A stretch of DNA of 64,000 bases. Origin: Hydractinia symbiolongicarpus. Lineage: Eukaryota > Cnidaria > Hydrozoa > Anthoathecata > Hydractiniidae. Below the pieces are notes generated by a model. The model saw nothing but the letters and a program-made list of their open reading frames with translations, did no database searches and was not told the origin of the DNA. The DNA lies in contig NC_079885.1 of the NCBI RefSeq assembly GCF_029227915.1, positions 14,953,001 to 15,017,000 on the forward strand. Reading direction: 5' to 3'. This document shows, piece after piece, positions 22,781 to 34,722 of this stretch (the first letter of the stretch is position 1; every line of letters starts with the position of its first letter). Made by a program: the position numbers and the translations under genes.

Positions 22781-23230
22781 ATTGACTTTTTCACGTTACA
22801 TTATTTATCATTACGACTGTGACGTATCTTTTTTACGCAATAGCCGCTGAGTAAATCAAGTAAGGGACGTGATTAGAAGTTTCTTTCCCTTAAAAAGGGC
22901 TACAATCTTGCTGCAATAAATGCGCCACGTCGCAAATGAATGGATTAAGAGCGTCAGACAAAGAAAATGGTGATGTAGTTACTTTGCTAATTAACTTTGT
23001 CATATGACAATTAAGTCTGCAAGTACCCTAGATTGCCTTCGTTTGAACTTTTTACTGGAAATCTTAAAGTGCATTATTGTCGTAAAGAATCGATAGCGCT
23101 TAAAAAGAGCTTTCAAATGCACATAAACACGCCCTATTTCCGATCACCCAGTCAAGAAATATGATCTTTAAAGTTTGAACCATTTTCGATGTAATGTGCT
23201 AATAAATCGTAGATATCTGCCCGAATGTTT

Positions 23231-23349
23231 GTCTACGACCTTACCACGATGAACACACCTGTTCCCGTCCGATCAGGGAAGTTAAGCATCGCCGGGCCGG
23301 GATATTACTTGGTTGAGGGACCGCCTGGGAACTCCCGGTGTCGTAGGCT
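23231..23349 (+). rRNA. 5S rRNA: 5S rRNA gene, copy 41 (P haplotype)
   Basis: P haplotype plus A83T, the bulged base of helix IV. Confidence 0.87.
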
Positions 23350-23799
23350 ATTGACTTTTTCACGTTACATTATTTATCATTACGACTGTGACGTATCTTT
23401 TTTACGCAATAGCCGCTGAGTAAATCAAGTAAGGGACGTGATTAGAAGTTTCTTTCCCTTAAAAAGGGCTACAATCTTGCTGCAATAAATGCGCCACGTC
23501 GCAAATGAATGGATTAAGAGCGTCAGACAAAGAAAATGGTGATGTAGTTACTTTGCTAATTAACTTTGTCATATGAAAATTAAGTCTGCAAGTACCCTAG
23601 ATTGCCTTCGTTGGAACTTTTTACCGGAAATCATAAAGCGCATTATTGTTGTAAAGAATCGATAGCGCTTAAAAAGAGCTGTCAAATGCACATAAACACG
23701 ACCTATTTCGAATGATCCAGTCAAGAAATATGACCTTTAAAGTTTGAACCATTTTCGATGTAATGTGCTAATAAATCGTAGATATCTGCCCGTTTGTTT

Positions 23800-23918
23800 G
23801 TCTACGACCATACCACGATGAACACACCTGTTCTCGTCCGATCACGGAAGTTAAGCATCGTCGGGCCGGGATAGTACTTGGATGGGGGACCGCCTGGGAA
23901 CTCCCGGTGTCGTAGGCT
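23800..23918 (+). rRNA. 5S rRNA: 5S rRNA gene, copy 42
   Basis: Exact consensus. Confidence 0.96.
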
Positions 23919-24368
23919 ATTGACTTTTTCACGTTACTTTATTTATCATTACGACTGTGACGTATCTTTTTTACGCAATAGCCGCTGAGTTAATCAAGTA
24001 AGGGACTTGATTAGAAGTTTCTATCCCTTCAAAACGGCTACGATCTGGCTGCAATAAATGCGCCACGTTGCAAATGAATGAATTACGAGCGTCAGACAAA
24101 GAAAATGGCGATGTAGTTACTTTGCTAATTAACTTAGTCATATGAAAATTAAGTCTGAAAGTACCTAAGATTTCCTTCGTTGGAACTTTTTACCGGAAAT
24201 CTTAAAGCGCATGGTTGTCGAAAAGAATCGATAGCGCTTAAAAAGAGCTTTCAAATGCACATAAACACGACCTATTTCGGATGATCCAGTCAAGAAATAT
24301 GACCTTTAAAGTTTAAACCATTCTCGATGTAATGTGCTAATAAATCGTAGATATCTGCTTGTTTGTTT

Positions 24369-24487
24369 GTCTACGACCATACCACGATGAACACACCTGT
24401 TCTCGTCCGATCACGGAAGTTAAGCATCTTCGGGCCGGGATAGTACTTGGATGGGGGACCGCCTGGGAACTCCCGGTGTCGTAGGCT
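24369..24487 (+). rRNA. 5S rRNA: 5S rRNA gene, copy 43 (G61T)
   Basis: G61T, CTGCTTG flank. Counterpart of copy 1 at +23889 and of copy 37 at +3413. Confidence 0.94.
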
Positions 24488-24937
24488 ATTGACTTTTTCA
24501 CGTTACATTATTTATCATTACGACTGTGACATATCTTTTTTACGCAATAGCCGCTGAGTAAATCAGGTAAGGGACGTGATTAGAAGTTTCTTTTCATTCA
24601 AAACGGCTACAATCATGCTGCAATAAATGCGCCACGTCGCAAATGAATGGAATACGAGCGTCAGACAAAGAAAATGACGATGGAGTTACTTTGCTAATTA
24701 ACTTTGTCATATGACAATTAAGTCTGCAAGTACCCTAGATTGCCTTCGTTTGAACTTTTTACTGGAAATCTTAAAGTGCATTATTGTCGTAAAGAATCGA
24801 TAGCGCTTAAAAAGAGCTTTCAAATGCACATAAACACGACCTATTTCCGATCACCCAGTCAAGAAATATGATCTTTAAAGTTTGAACCATTTTCGATGTA
24901 ATGTGCTAATAAATCGTAGATATCTGCCCGAATGTTT

Positions 24938-25056
24938 GTCTACGACCTTACCACGATGAACACACCTGTTCCCGTCCGATCAGGGAAGTTAAGCATCGCC
25001 GGGCCGGGATATTACTTGGATGAGGGACCGCCTGGGAACTCCCGGTGTCGTAGGCT
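24938..25056 (+). rRNA. 5S rRNA: 5S rRNA gene, copy 44 (P haplotype)
   Basis: All six P changes; counterpart of copy 2 at +23889. Confidence 0.89.
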
Positions 25057-25506
25057 ATTGACTTTTTCACGTTACATTATTTATCATTACGACTGTGACG
25101 TATCTTTTTTACGCAATAGCCGCTGAGTAAATCAAGTAAGGGACGTGATTAGAAGTTTTTTTCCCTTAAAAAGGGCTACAATCTTGCTGCAATAAATGCG
25201 CCACGTCGCAAATGAATGGATTAAGAGCGTCAGACAAAGAAAATGGTGATGTAGTTACTTTGCTAATTAACTTTGTCATATGAAAATTAAGTCTGCAAGT
25301 AGCCTAGATTGCCTTCGTTGGAACTTTTTACCGGAAATCATAAAGCGCATTATTGTTGTAAAGAATCGATAGCGCTTAAAAAGAGCTGTTAAATGCACAT
25401 AAACACGACCTATTTCGAATGATCCAGTCAAGAAATATGACCTTTAAAGTTTGAACCATTTTCGATGTAATGTGCTAATAAATCGTAGATATCTTCCCGT
25501 TTGTTT

Positions 25507-25625
25507 GTCTACGACCATACCACGATGAACACACCTGTTCTCGTCCGATCACGGAAGTTAAGCATCGTCGGGCCGGGATAGTACTTGGATGGGGGACCGC
25601 CTGGAAACTCCCGGTGTCGTAGGCT
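25507..25625 (+). rRNA. 5S rRNA: 5S rRNA gene, copy 45
   Basis: G99A only, next to loop E. The flank reads TATCTTCCCG, as before copy 3 (at +23889) and copy 112. Confidence 0.93.
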
Positions 25626-26075
25626 ATTGACTTTTTCACGTTACATTATTTATCATTACGACTGTGACGTATCTTTTTTACGCAATAGCCGCTGAGTTAA
25701 TCAAGTAAGGGACTTGATTAGAAGTTTCTTTCCCTTCAAAACGGCTACGATCTGGCTGCAATAAATGCGCCACGTCGCAAATGAATGAATTACGAGCGTC
25801 AGACAAAGAAAATGGCGATGTAGTTACTTTGCTAATTAACTTAGTCATATGAAAATTAAGTCTGAAAGTACCTAAGATTTCCTTCGTTGGAACTTTTTAC
25901 CGGAAATCTTAAAGCGCATGGTTGTCGAAAAGAATCGATAGCGCTTAAAAAGAGCTTTCAAATGCACATAAACACGACCTATTTCGGATGATCCAGTCAA
26001 GAAATATGACCTTTAAAGTTTAAACCATTCTCGATGTAATGTGCTAATAAATCGTAGATATCTGCCTGTTTGTTT

Positions 26076-26194
26076 GTCTACGACCATACCACGATGAACA
26101 CACCTGTTCTCGTCCGATCACGGAAGTTAAGCATCTTCGGACCGGGATAGTACTTGGATGGGGGACCGCCTGGGAACTCCCGGTGTCGTAGGCT
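26076..26194 (+). rRNA. 5S rRNA: 5S rRNA gene, copy 46 (G61T)
   Basis: G61T, G66A; partner of copy 39. No counterpart in the 1-6.3 kb block. Confidence 0.92.
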
Positions 26195-26644
26195 ATTGAC
26201 TTTTTCACGTTACATTATTTATCATTACGACTGTGACATATCTTTTTTACGCAATAGCCGCTGAGTAAATCAGGTAAGGGACGTGATTAGAAGTTTCTTT
26301 TCATTCAAAACGGCTACAATCTTGCTACAATAAATGCGCCACGTCGCAAATAAATGGAATACGAGCGTCAGACAAAGAAAATGACGATGTAGTTACTTTG
26401 CTAATTAACTTTGTCATATGACAATTAAGTCTTCAAGTACCCTAGATTGCCTTCGTTTGAACTTTTTACTGGAAATCTTAAAGTGCATTATTGTCGTAAA
26501 GAATGGATAGCGCTTAAAAAGAGCTTTCAAATGCACATAAACACGACCTATTTCCGATCACCCAGTCAAGAAATATGATCTTTAAAGTTTGAACCATTTT
26601 CGATGTAATGTGCTAATAAATCGTAGATATCTGCCCGAATGTTT

Positions 26645-26763
26645 GTCTACGACCTTACCACGATGAACACACCTGTTCCCGTCCGATCAGGGAAGTTAAG
26701 CATCGCCGGGCCGGGATATTACTTGGATGAGGGACCGCCTGGGAACTCCCGGTGTCGTAGGCT
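26645..26763 (+). rRNA. 5S rRNA: 5S rRNA gene, copy 47 (P haplotype)
   Basis: All six P changes. Sits at the place of copy 4 (+24458) but lacks its A8G. Confidence 0.89.
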
Positions 26764-27213
26764 ATTGACTTTTTCACGTTACATTATTTATCATTACGAC
26801 TGTGACGTATCTTTTTTACGCAATAGCCGCTGAGTAAATCAAGTAAGGGACGTGATTAGAAGTTTCTTTCCCTTAAAAAGGGCTACAATCTTGCTGCAAT
26901 AAATGCGCCACGTCGCAAATGAATGGATTAAGAGCGTCAGACAAAGAAAATGGTGATGTAGTTACTTTGCTAATTAACTTTGTCATATGAAAATTAAGTC
27001 TGAAATTACCATAGATTGCCTTCGTTGGAACTTTTTACCGGAAATCTTAAAGCGCATGGTTGTCGTGAATAATAGATAGCTCTTGAAAAGAGCTTTCAAA
27101 TGCACATAAACACGACCTATTTCGGATAATCCAGTCAAGAAATATGACCTTTAAAATTTAAACCATTTTCGATGTAATGTGCTAATAAATCGTAGATATC
27201 TGCCCGTTTGTTT

Positions 27214-27331
27214 GTCTACGACCATACCACGATGAACACACCTGTTCCCGTCCGATCAGGGAAGTTAAGCATCGCCGGCCGGGATATTACTTGGATGGGG
27301 GACCGCCTGGGAACTCCCGGTGTCGTAGGCT
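27214..27331 (+). rRNA. 5S rRNA: 5S rRNA gene, copy 48 (P-like, 118 bp)
   Basis: T35C, C46G, T62C, one G lost from 64-66, G75T. Matches copy 5 at +24458. Confidence 0.85.
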
Positions 27332-27780
27332 ATTGACTTTTTCACGTTACATTATTTATCATTACGACTGTGACGTATCTTTTTTACGCAATAGCCGCTG
27401 AGTAAATCAAGTAAGGGACGTGATTAGAAGTTTCTTTCCCTTAAAAAGGGCTACAATCTTGCTGCAATAAATGCGCCACGTCGCAAATGAATGGATTAAG
27501 AGCGTCAGACAAAGAAAATGAAGATGTAGTTACTTCGCTAATTAACTTTGTCTTATAAAAATTAAGTCTGCAAGTACCCTAGATTGCCTTCGTTGGAAAT
27601 TTTACTGGAAATCTTAAAGTGCATTATTGTCGTAAGGAATCGATAGCGCTTAAAAAGAGCTTTCAAATGCACATAAACACGAACTATTTCCGATCACCCA
27701 GTCAAGAAATATGACCTTTAAAGTTTAAACCATTTTCGATGTAATGTGCTAATAAATCGTAGATATCTGCCCGTTTGTTT

Positions 27781-27899
27781 GTCTACGACCATACCACGAT
27801 GAACACACCTGTTCTCGTCCGATCAGGGAAGTTAAGCATCGTCGGGCCGGGATAGTACCTGGATGAGGGACCGCCTGGGAACGCCCGGTGTCGTAGGCT
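27781..27899 (+). rRNA. 5S rRNA: 5S rRNA gene, copy 49
   Basis: C46G, T79C, G86A, T103G. As copy 6 plus G86A, which breaks G86-C91. The T6 is reduced to T5. Confidence 0.89.
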
Positions 27900-28348
27900 A
27901 TTGACTTTTTCACGTTACATTATTTATCATTACGACTGTGACGTATCCTTTTTACGCAATAGCCGCTGAGTAAATCAAGTAAGGGACGTGATTAGAAGTT
28001 TCTTTCCCTTAAAAAGGGCTACAATCTTGCTGCAATAAATGCGCCACGTCGCAAATGAATGGATTAAGAGCGTCAGACAAAGAAAATGGCGATGTAGTTA
28101 CTTTGCTAATTAACTTTGTCATATGAAAATTAAGTCTGAAATTACCCTAGATTGCGTTCGTTGGAACTTTTTACCGGAAATCTTAAAGCGCATGGTTGTC
28201 GTAAATAATGAATAGCGCTTGAAAACAGCTTTCAAATGCACATAAACACGACCTATTTAGGATAATCCCGTCAAGAAATATGACCTTTAAATTTAAACCA
28301 TTTTCGATGTAATGTGCTAATAAATCGTAGATATCTGCCCGAATGTTT

Positions 28349-28467
28349 GTCTACGACCTTACCACGATGGACACACCTGTTCTCGTCCGATCACGGAAGT
28401 TAAGCATCGTCGGGCCGGGATAGTACTTGGATGGGGGACCGCCTGGGATCTCCCGGTGTCGTAGGCT
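28349..28467 (+). rRNA. 5S rRNA: 5S rRNA gene, copy 50 (mosaic)
   Basis: A11T, A22G, A101T with GAATGTTT flank; counterpart of copy 7 with a private A22G in loop B. Confidence 0.9.
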
Positions 28468-28917
28468 ATTGACTTTTTCACGTTACATTATTTATCATTA
28501 CGACTGTGACGTATCTTTTTTACGCAATAGCCGCTGAGTAAATCAAGTAAGGGACATGATTAGAAGTTTCTTTCCCTTAAAAAGGGCTACAATCTTGCTG
28601 CAATAAATGCGCCACGTCGCAAATAAATGGATTACGAGCGTCAGACAAAGAAAATGGCGATGTAGTTACTTTGCTGATTAACTTTGTCATATGAAAATTA
28701 AGTCTGAAATTACCCTAGATTGCCTTCGTTGGAACTTTTTACCGGAAATCTTAAAGCGCATGGTTGTCGTAAATAATGGATAGCTCTTGAAAAGAGCTTT
28801 CAAATGCACATAAACACGACCTATTTCGGATAATCCAGTCAAGAAATATGACCTTTAAAATTTAAACCATTTTCGATGTAATGTGCTAATAAATCGTAGA
28901 TATCTGCCCGTTTGTTT

Positions 28918-29036
28918 GTCTACGACCATACCACGATGAACACACCTGTTCCCGTCCGATCAGGGAAGTTGAGCATCGCCGGGCCGGGATATTACTTGGA
29001 TGAGGGACCGCCTGGGAACTCACGGTGTCGTAGGCT
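28918..29036 (+). rRNA. 5S rRNA: 5S rRNA gene, copy 51 (P-like)
   Basis: T35C, C46G, A54G, T62C, G75T, G86A, C105A, identical to copy 8. Confidence 0.87.
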
Positions 29037-29486
29037 ATTGACTTTTTCACGTTACATTATTTATCATAACGACTGTGACGTATCTTTTTTACGCAATAGC
29101 CGCTGAGTAAATCAAGTAAGGGACGTGATTAGAAGTTTCTTTCCCTTAAAAAGGGCTACAATCTTGCTGCAATAAATGTGCCACGCCGCAAATGAATGGA
29201 TTAAGAGCGTCAGACAAAGAAAATGGCGATGTAGTTACTTTGCTAATTAACTTTGTCATATGAAAATTAAGTCTGAAATTACCCTAGATTGCCTTCGTTG
29301 GAACTTTTTACCGGAAATCTTAAAGCGCATGGTTGTCGTAAATAATAGATAGCTCTTGATAAGAGCTTTCAAATGCACATAAACACGACCTATTTCGGAT
29401 AATCCAGTCAAGAAATATGACCTTTAAAATTTAAACCATTTTCGATGTAATGTGCTAATATTTCGTAGATATCTGCCCGTTTGTTT

Positions 29487-29604
29487 GTCTACGACCATAC
29501 CACGATGAACACACCTGTTCCCGTCCGATCAGGGAAGTTAAGCATCGCCGGCCGGGATATTACTTGGATAGGGGACCGCCTGGGAACTCCCGGTGTCGTA
29601 GGCT
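29487..29604 (+). rRNA. 5S rRNA: 5S rRNA gene, copy 52 (P-like, 118 bp)
   Basis: T35C, C46G, T62C, one G lost from 64-66, G75T, G85A; TATA-like box TAATATTT. Matches copy 9. Confidence 0.85.
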
Positions 29605-30053
29605 ATTGACTTTTTCACGTTACATTATTTATCATTACGACTGTGACGTATCTTTTTTACGCAATAGTCGCTGAGTAAATCAAGTAAGGGACGTGATTAG
29701 AAGTTTCTTTCCCTTAAAAAGGGCTACAATCTTGCTGCAATAAATGCGCCACGTCGCAAATGAATGGATTAAGAGTGTCAGACAAAGAAAATGAAGATTT
29801 AGTTACTTTGCTAATTAACTTTGTCTTATAAAAATTAAGTCTGCAAGTACCCTAGATTGCCTTCGTTGGAAATTTTACTGGAAATATTAAAGTGCATTAT
29901 TGTTGTAAAGAATCGATAGCGCTTAAAAAGAGCTGTCAAATGCACATAAACACGACCTATTTCGAATGATCCAGTCAAGAAATATGACCTTTAAAGTTTG
30001 AACCATTTTCGATGTAATGTGCTAATAAATCGTAGATATCTGCCCGTTTGTTT

Positions 30054-30172
30054 GTCTACGACCATACCACGATGAACACACCTGTTCTTGTCCGATCACG
30101 GAAGTTAAGCATCGTCGGGCCGGGATAGTACTTGGATGGGGGACTGCCTGGGATCTCCCGGTGTCGTAGGCT
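30054..30172 (+). rRNA. 5S rRNA: 5S rRNA gene, copy 53
   Basis: C36T, C92T (G85-U92 wobble, C box), A101T. Counterpart of copy 10, which lacks C92T. Confidence 0.92.
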
Positions 30173-30622
30173 ATTGACTTTTTCACGTTACATTATTTAT
30201 CATTACGACTGTGACGTAACTTTTTTACGCAATAGCCGCCGAGTAAATCAAGTAAGGGACGTGATTAGAAGTTGCTTTCCCTTCAAAAAGGCTACAATCT
30301 TGCTGCAATAAATGCGCCACGTCGCAAATGAATGGATTACGAGCGTCAGACAAAGAAAATGGCGTTGTAGTTACTTTGCTAATTAACTTTGTCATATGAA
30401 AATTAAGTCTGAAAGTACCCTAGATTGCCTTCGTTGGAACTTTTCACCCGAAATCTTAAAGCGCATGGTTGTCGTAAATAATGGATAGCGCTTGAAAAGA
30501 GCTTTCAAATGCACATAAACACGACCTATTTCGGATAATCCAGTCAAGAATTATGACCTTTAAAGTTTAAACCATTTTCGATGTAATGTGCTAATAAATC
30601 GTAGATATCTGCCCGTTTGTTT

Positions 30623-30741
30623 GTCTACGACCATACCACGATGAACACACCTATTCTTGTCCGATCACAGAAGTTAAGCATCGTCGGGGCGGGATAGTAC
30701 TTGGATGGGTGACCGCCTGGGATATCCCGGTGTCGTAGGCT
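30623..30741 (+). rRNA. 5S rRNA: 5S rRNA gene, copy 54 (S haplotype)
   Basis: All seven S changes; counterpart of copy 11 at +24458. The large duplication ends just after this gene, as the next spacer has GACTGTGACG and an intact T6. Confidence 0.89.
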
Positions 30742-31191
30742 ATTGACTTTTTCACGTTACATTATTTATCATTACGACTGTGACGTATCTTTTTTACGCA
30801 ATAGCCGCTGAGTTAATCAAGTAAGGGACGTGATTAGAAGTTGCTTTCCCTTCAAAAAGGCTACAATCTTGCTGCAATAAATGCGCCACGTCGCAAATGA
30901 ATGGATTGCGAGCGTCAGACAAAGAAAATGGCGATGTAGTTACTTTGCTAATTAACTTTGTCATATGAAAATTAAGTCTGCAAGTACACTAGATTGCCTC
31001 TGTTGGAACTTTTTACCGGAAATCATAAAGCGCATTATTGTTGTAAAGAATCGATAGCGCTTAAAAAGAGCTGTCAAATGCACATAAACACGACCTATTT
31101 CGAATGATCCAGTCAAGAAATATGACCTTTAAAGTTTGAACCATTTTCGATGTAATGTGCTAATAAATCGTAGATATCTGCCCGTTTGTTT

Positions 31192-31309
31192 GTCTACGAC
31201 CATACCACGATGAACACACCTGTTCCCGTCCGATCAGGGAAGTTAAGCATCGCCGGCCGGGATATTACTTGGATAGGGGACCGCCTGGGAACTCCCGGTG
31301 TCGTAGGCT
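31192..31309 (+). rRNA. 5S rRNA: 5S rRNA gene, copy 55 (P-like, 118 bp)
   Basis: T35C, C46G, T62C, one G lost from 64-66, G75T, G85A, as copies 9 and 52 but with a normal TATA-like box. Rightmost P-like copy. Confidence 0.85.
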
Positions 31310-31758
31310 ATTGACTTTTTCACGTTACATTATTTATCATTACGACTGTGACGTATCTTTTTTACGCAATAGTCGCTGAGTAAATCAAGTAAGGGACGTG
31401 ATTAGAAGTTTCTTTCCCTTAAAAAGGGCTACAATCTTGCTGCAATAAATGCGCCACGTCGCAAATGAATGGATTAAGAGTGTCAGACAAAGAAAATGAA
31501 GATTTAGTTACTTTGCTAATTAACTTTGTCTTATAAAAATTAAGTCTGCAAGTACCCTAGATTGCCTTCGTTGGAAATTTTACTGGAAATCTTAAAGTGC
31601 ATTATTGTCGTAAGGAATCGTTAGCGCTTAAAAAGAGCTTTCAAATGCACATAAACACGAACTATTTCCGATCGCCCAGTCAAGAAATATGACCTTTAAA
31701 GTTTAAACCATTTTCGATGTAATGTGCTAATAAATCGTAGATATCTGGCCGTTTGTTT

Positions 31759-31877
31759 GTCTACGACCATACCACGATGAACACACCTGTTCTCGTCCGA
31801 TCAGGGAAGTTAAGCATCGTATGGCCGGGATAGTACCTGGATGGGGGACCGCCTGGGAACGCCCGGTGTCGTAGGCT
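31759..31877 (+). rRNA. 5S rRNA: 5S rRNA gene, copy 56
   Basis: C46G, C63A, G64T, T79C, T103G. The C63A-G64T change alters the helix II bulge and breaks C15-G64. Flank CTGGCCG. Confidence 0.88.
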
Positions 31878-32327
31878 ATTGACTTTTTCACGTTACATTA
31901 TTTATCATTACGACTGTGACGTATCTTTTTTACGCAATAGCCGCTGAGTTAATCAAGTAAGGGACGTGATTAGAAGTTGCTTTCCCTTCAAAAAGGCTAC
32001 AATCTTGTTGCAATAAATGCGCCACGTCGCAAATGAATGGATTGCGAGCGTCAGACAAAGAAAATGGCGATGTAGTTACTTTGCTAATTAACTTTGTCAT
32101 ATGAAAATTAAGTCTGCAAGTACACTAGATTGCCTCTGTTGGAACTTTTTACCGGAAATCATAAAGCGCATTATTGTTGTAAAGAATCGATAGCGCTTAA
32201 AAAGAGCTGTCAAATGCACATAAACACGACCTATTTCGAATGATCCAGTCAAGAAATATGACCTTTAAAGTTTGAACCATTTTCGATGTAATGTGCTAAT
32301 AAATCGTAGATATCTGCCCGTTTGTTT

Positions 32328-32446
32328 GTCTACGACCATACCACGATGAACACACCTGTTCTTGTCCGATCACGGAAGTTAAGCATCGTCGGGCCGGGAT
32401 AGTACTTGGATGGGGGACTGCCTGGGATCTCCCGGTGTCGTAGGCT
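32328..32446 (+). rRNA. 5S rRNA: 5S rRNA gene, copy 57
   Basis: C36T, C92T, A101T, as copy 53. Confidence 0.92.
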
Positions 32447-32896
32447 ATTGACTTTTTCACGTTACATTATTTATCATTACGACTGTGACGTAACTTTTTT
32501 ACGCAATAGCCGCCGAGTAAATCAAGTAAGGGACGTGATTAGAAGTTGCTTTCCCTTCAAAAAGGCTACAATCTTGCTGCAATAAATGCGCCACGTCGCA
32601 AATGAATGGATTACGAGCGTCAGACAAAGAAAATGGCGATGTAGTTACTTTGCTAATTAACTTTGTCATATGAAAATTAAGTCTGAAAGTACCCTAGATT
32701 GCCTTCGTTGGAACTTTTTACCCGAAATCTTAAAGCGCATGGTTGTCGTGAATAATGGATAGCGCTTGAAAAGAGCTTTCAAATGCACATAAACACGACC
32801 TATTTCGGATAATCCAGTCAAGAATTATGACCTTTAAAGTTTAAACCATTTTCGATGTAATGTGCTAATAAATCGTAGATATCTGCCCGTTTGTTT

Positions 32897-33015
32897 GTCT
32901 ACGACCATACCACGATGAACACACCTATTCTTGTCCGATCACAGAAGTTAAGCATCGTCGGGGCGGGATAGTACTTGGATGGGTGACCGCCTGGGATATC
33001 CCGGTGTCGTAGGCT
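32897..33015 (+). rRNA. 5S rRNA: 5S rRNA gene, copy 58 (S haplotype)
   Basis: All seven S changes, but the next spacer has an intact T6, unlike copy 11. Confidence 0.89.
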
Positions 33016-33465
33016 ATTGACTTTTTCACGTTACATTATTTATCATTACGACTGTGACGTATCTTTTTTACGCAATAGCCGCTGAGTTAATCAAGTAAGG
33101 GACGTGATTAGAAGTTGCTTTCCCTTCAAAAAGGCTACAATCTTGCTGCAATAAATGCGCCACGTCGCAAATGAATGGATTGCGAGCGTCAGACAAAGAA
33201 AATGGCGATGTAGTTACTTTGCTAATTAACTTTGTCATATGAAAATTAAGTCTGCAAGTACACTAGATTGCCTCTGTTGGAACTTTTTACCGGAAATCAT
33301 AAAGCGCATTATTGTTGTAAAGAATCGATAGCGCTTAAAAAGAGCTGTCAAATGCACATAAACACGACCTATTTCGAATGATCCAGTCAAGAAATATGAC
33401 CTTTAAAGTTTGAACCATTTTCGATGTAATGTGCTAATAAATCGTAGATATCTGCCCGTTTGTTT

Positions 33466-33584
33466 GTCTACGACCATACCACGATGAACACACCTGTTCT
33501 TGTCCGATCAGGGAAGTTAAGCATCGTCGGGCCGGGATAGTACCTGGATGGGGGACCGCCTGGGATCTCCCGGTGTCGTAGGCT
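33466..33584 (+). rRNA. 5S rRNA: 5S rRNA gene, copy 59
   Basis: C36T, C46G, T79C, A101T. The next spacer reads GCAATAACCGCC and CTGCTATATATG, diagnostic of this sub-family (copies 61, 65, 67, 71). Confidence 0.91.
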
Positions 33585-34034
33585 ATTGACTTTTTCACGT
33601 TACATTATTTATCATTACGACTGTGACGTATCTTTTTTACGCAATAACCGCCGAGTAAATCAAGTAAGGGACGTGATTAGAAGTTGCTTTCCCTTCAAAA
33701 AGGCTACAATCTTGCTGCTATATATGCGCCACGTCGCAAATGAATGGATTACGAGCGTCAGACAAAGAAAATGGCGATGTAGTTACTTTGCTAATTAACT
33801 TTGTCATATGAAAATTAAGTCTGAAAGTACCCTAGATTGCCTTCGTTGGAACTTTTTACCCGAAGTCTTAAAGCGCATGGTTGTCGTGAATAATGGATAG
33901 CGCTTGAAAAGAGCTTTCAAATGCACATAAACACGACCTATTTCGGATAATCCAGTCAAGAAATATGACCTTTAAAGTTTGAACCATTTTTGATGTAATG
34001 TGCTAATAAATCGTAGATATCTGCCCGTTTGTTT

Positions 34035-34153
34035 GTCTACGACCATACCACGATGAACACACCTGTTCTCGTCCGATCACGGAAGTTAAGCATCGTCGGG
34101 CCGGGATAGTACTTGGATGGGGGACCACCTGGGAACTCCTGGTGTCGTAGGCT
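34035..34153 (+). rRNA. 5S rRNA: 5S rRNA gene, copy 60
   Basis: G93A turns U84-G93 into U84-A93 in helix IV; C106T turns G69-C106 into a wobble. Confidence 0.92.
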
Positions 34154-34603
34154 ATTGACTTTTTCACGTTACATTATTTATCATTACGACTGTGACGTAT
34201 CTTTTTTACGCAATAGCCGCTGAGTAAATCAAGAAAGAGACATGATTAGAAGTTGCTTTCCCTTCAAAACGGCTACAATCGTGCTGCAATAAATGCGCCA
34301 CGTCGCAAATGAATGGATTACGAGCATGAGACAAAGAAAATGGCGATGTAGTTACTTTGCTAATTAACTTTGTCATATGAAAATTAAGTCTGCAAGTACA
34401 CTAGATTGCCTACGTTGGAACTTTTTACCGGAAATCATAAAGCGCATTATTGTTGTAAAGAATCGATAGCGCTTAAAAAGAGCTGTCAAATGCACATAAA
34501 CACGACCTATTTCGAATGATCCAGTCAAGAAATATGACCTTTAAAGTTTGAACCATTTTCGATGTAATGTGCTAATAAATCGTAGATATCTGCCCGTTTG
34601 TTT

Positions 34604-34722
34604 GTCTACGACCATACCACGATGAACACACCTGTTCTTGTCCGATCAGGGAAGTTAAGCATCGTCGGGCCGGGATAGTACCTGGATGGGGGACCGCCTG
34701 GGATCTCCCGGTGTCGTAGGCT
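34604..34722 (+). rRNA. 5S rRNA: 5S rRNA gene, copy 61
   Basis: C36T, C46G, T79C, A101T, as copy 59, and followed by the same spacer type. Confidence 0.91.

Larger units (their letters stand above)
20387..27213 (+). repeat. Diverged six-unit duplication (copies 36-41 and 42-47)
   Basis: Copies 36, 37, 38 match 42, 43, 44 at +3413, sharing private marks TTACTTTATTT, ACGATGGAGTTAC and GAAGTTTTTTTCCC. Copies 39, 40 match 46, 47 at +3983, sharing GCTACAATAAATG and GTCTTCAAGT. The shift of about 570 is one repeat: copy 45 has no partner in the left half, where the joint lies at 21889-21897. Confidence 0.87.
23890..30741 (+). repeat. Large duplication, right copy (matches 1-6283)
   Basis: Right partner of the block at the window start, with one additional unit (copy 46). 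Agreement stops after the S gene copy 54: the next spacer has the intact T6 and GCTGAGTTAATC, whereas copy 11 is followed by TTTCTT and GCCGAGTAAATC. Confidence 0.9.

Noticed and set aside
33586-33798. 70-residue open reading frames in spacers at 33586, 34724, 37000 and others, one extended to 104 residues at 47241
   Set aside because: They exist only because the stop TAG became AAC (GCAATAACC) and CAATAAATG became CTATATATG in one spacer sub-family. They lie within spacer and past Pol III terminators; chance frames copied by the array.
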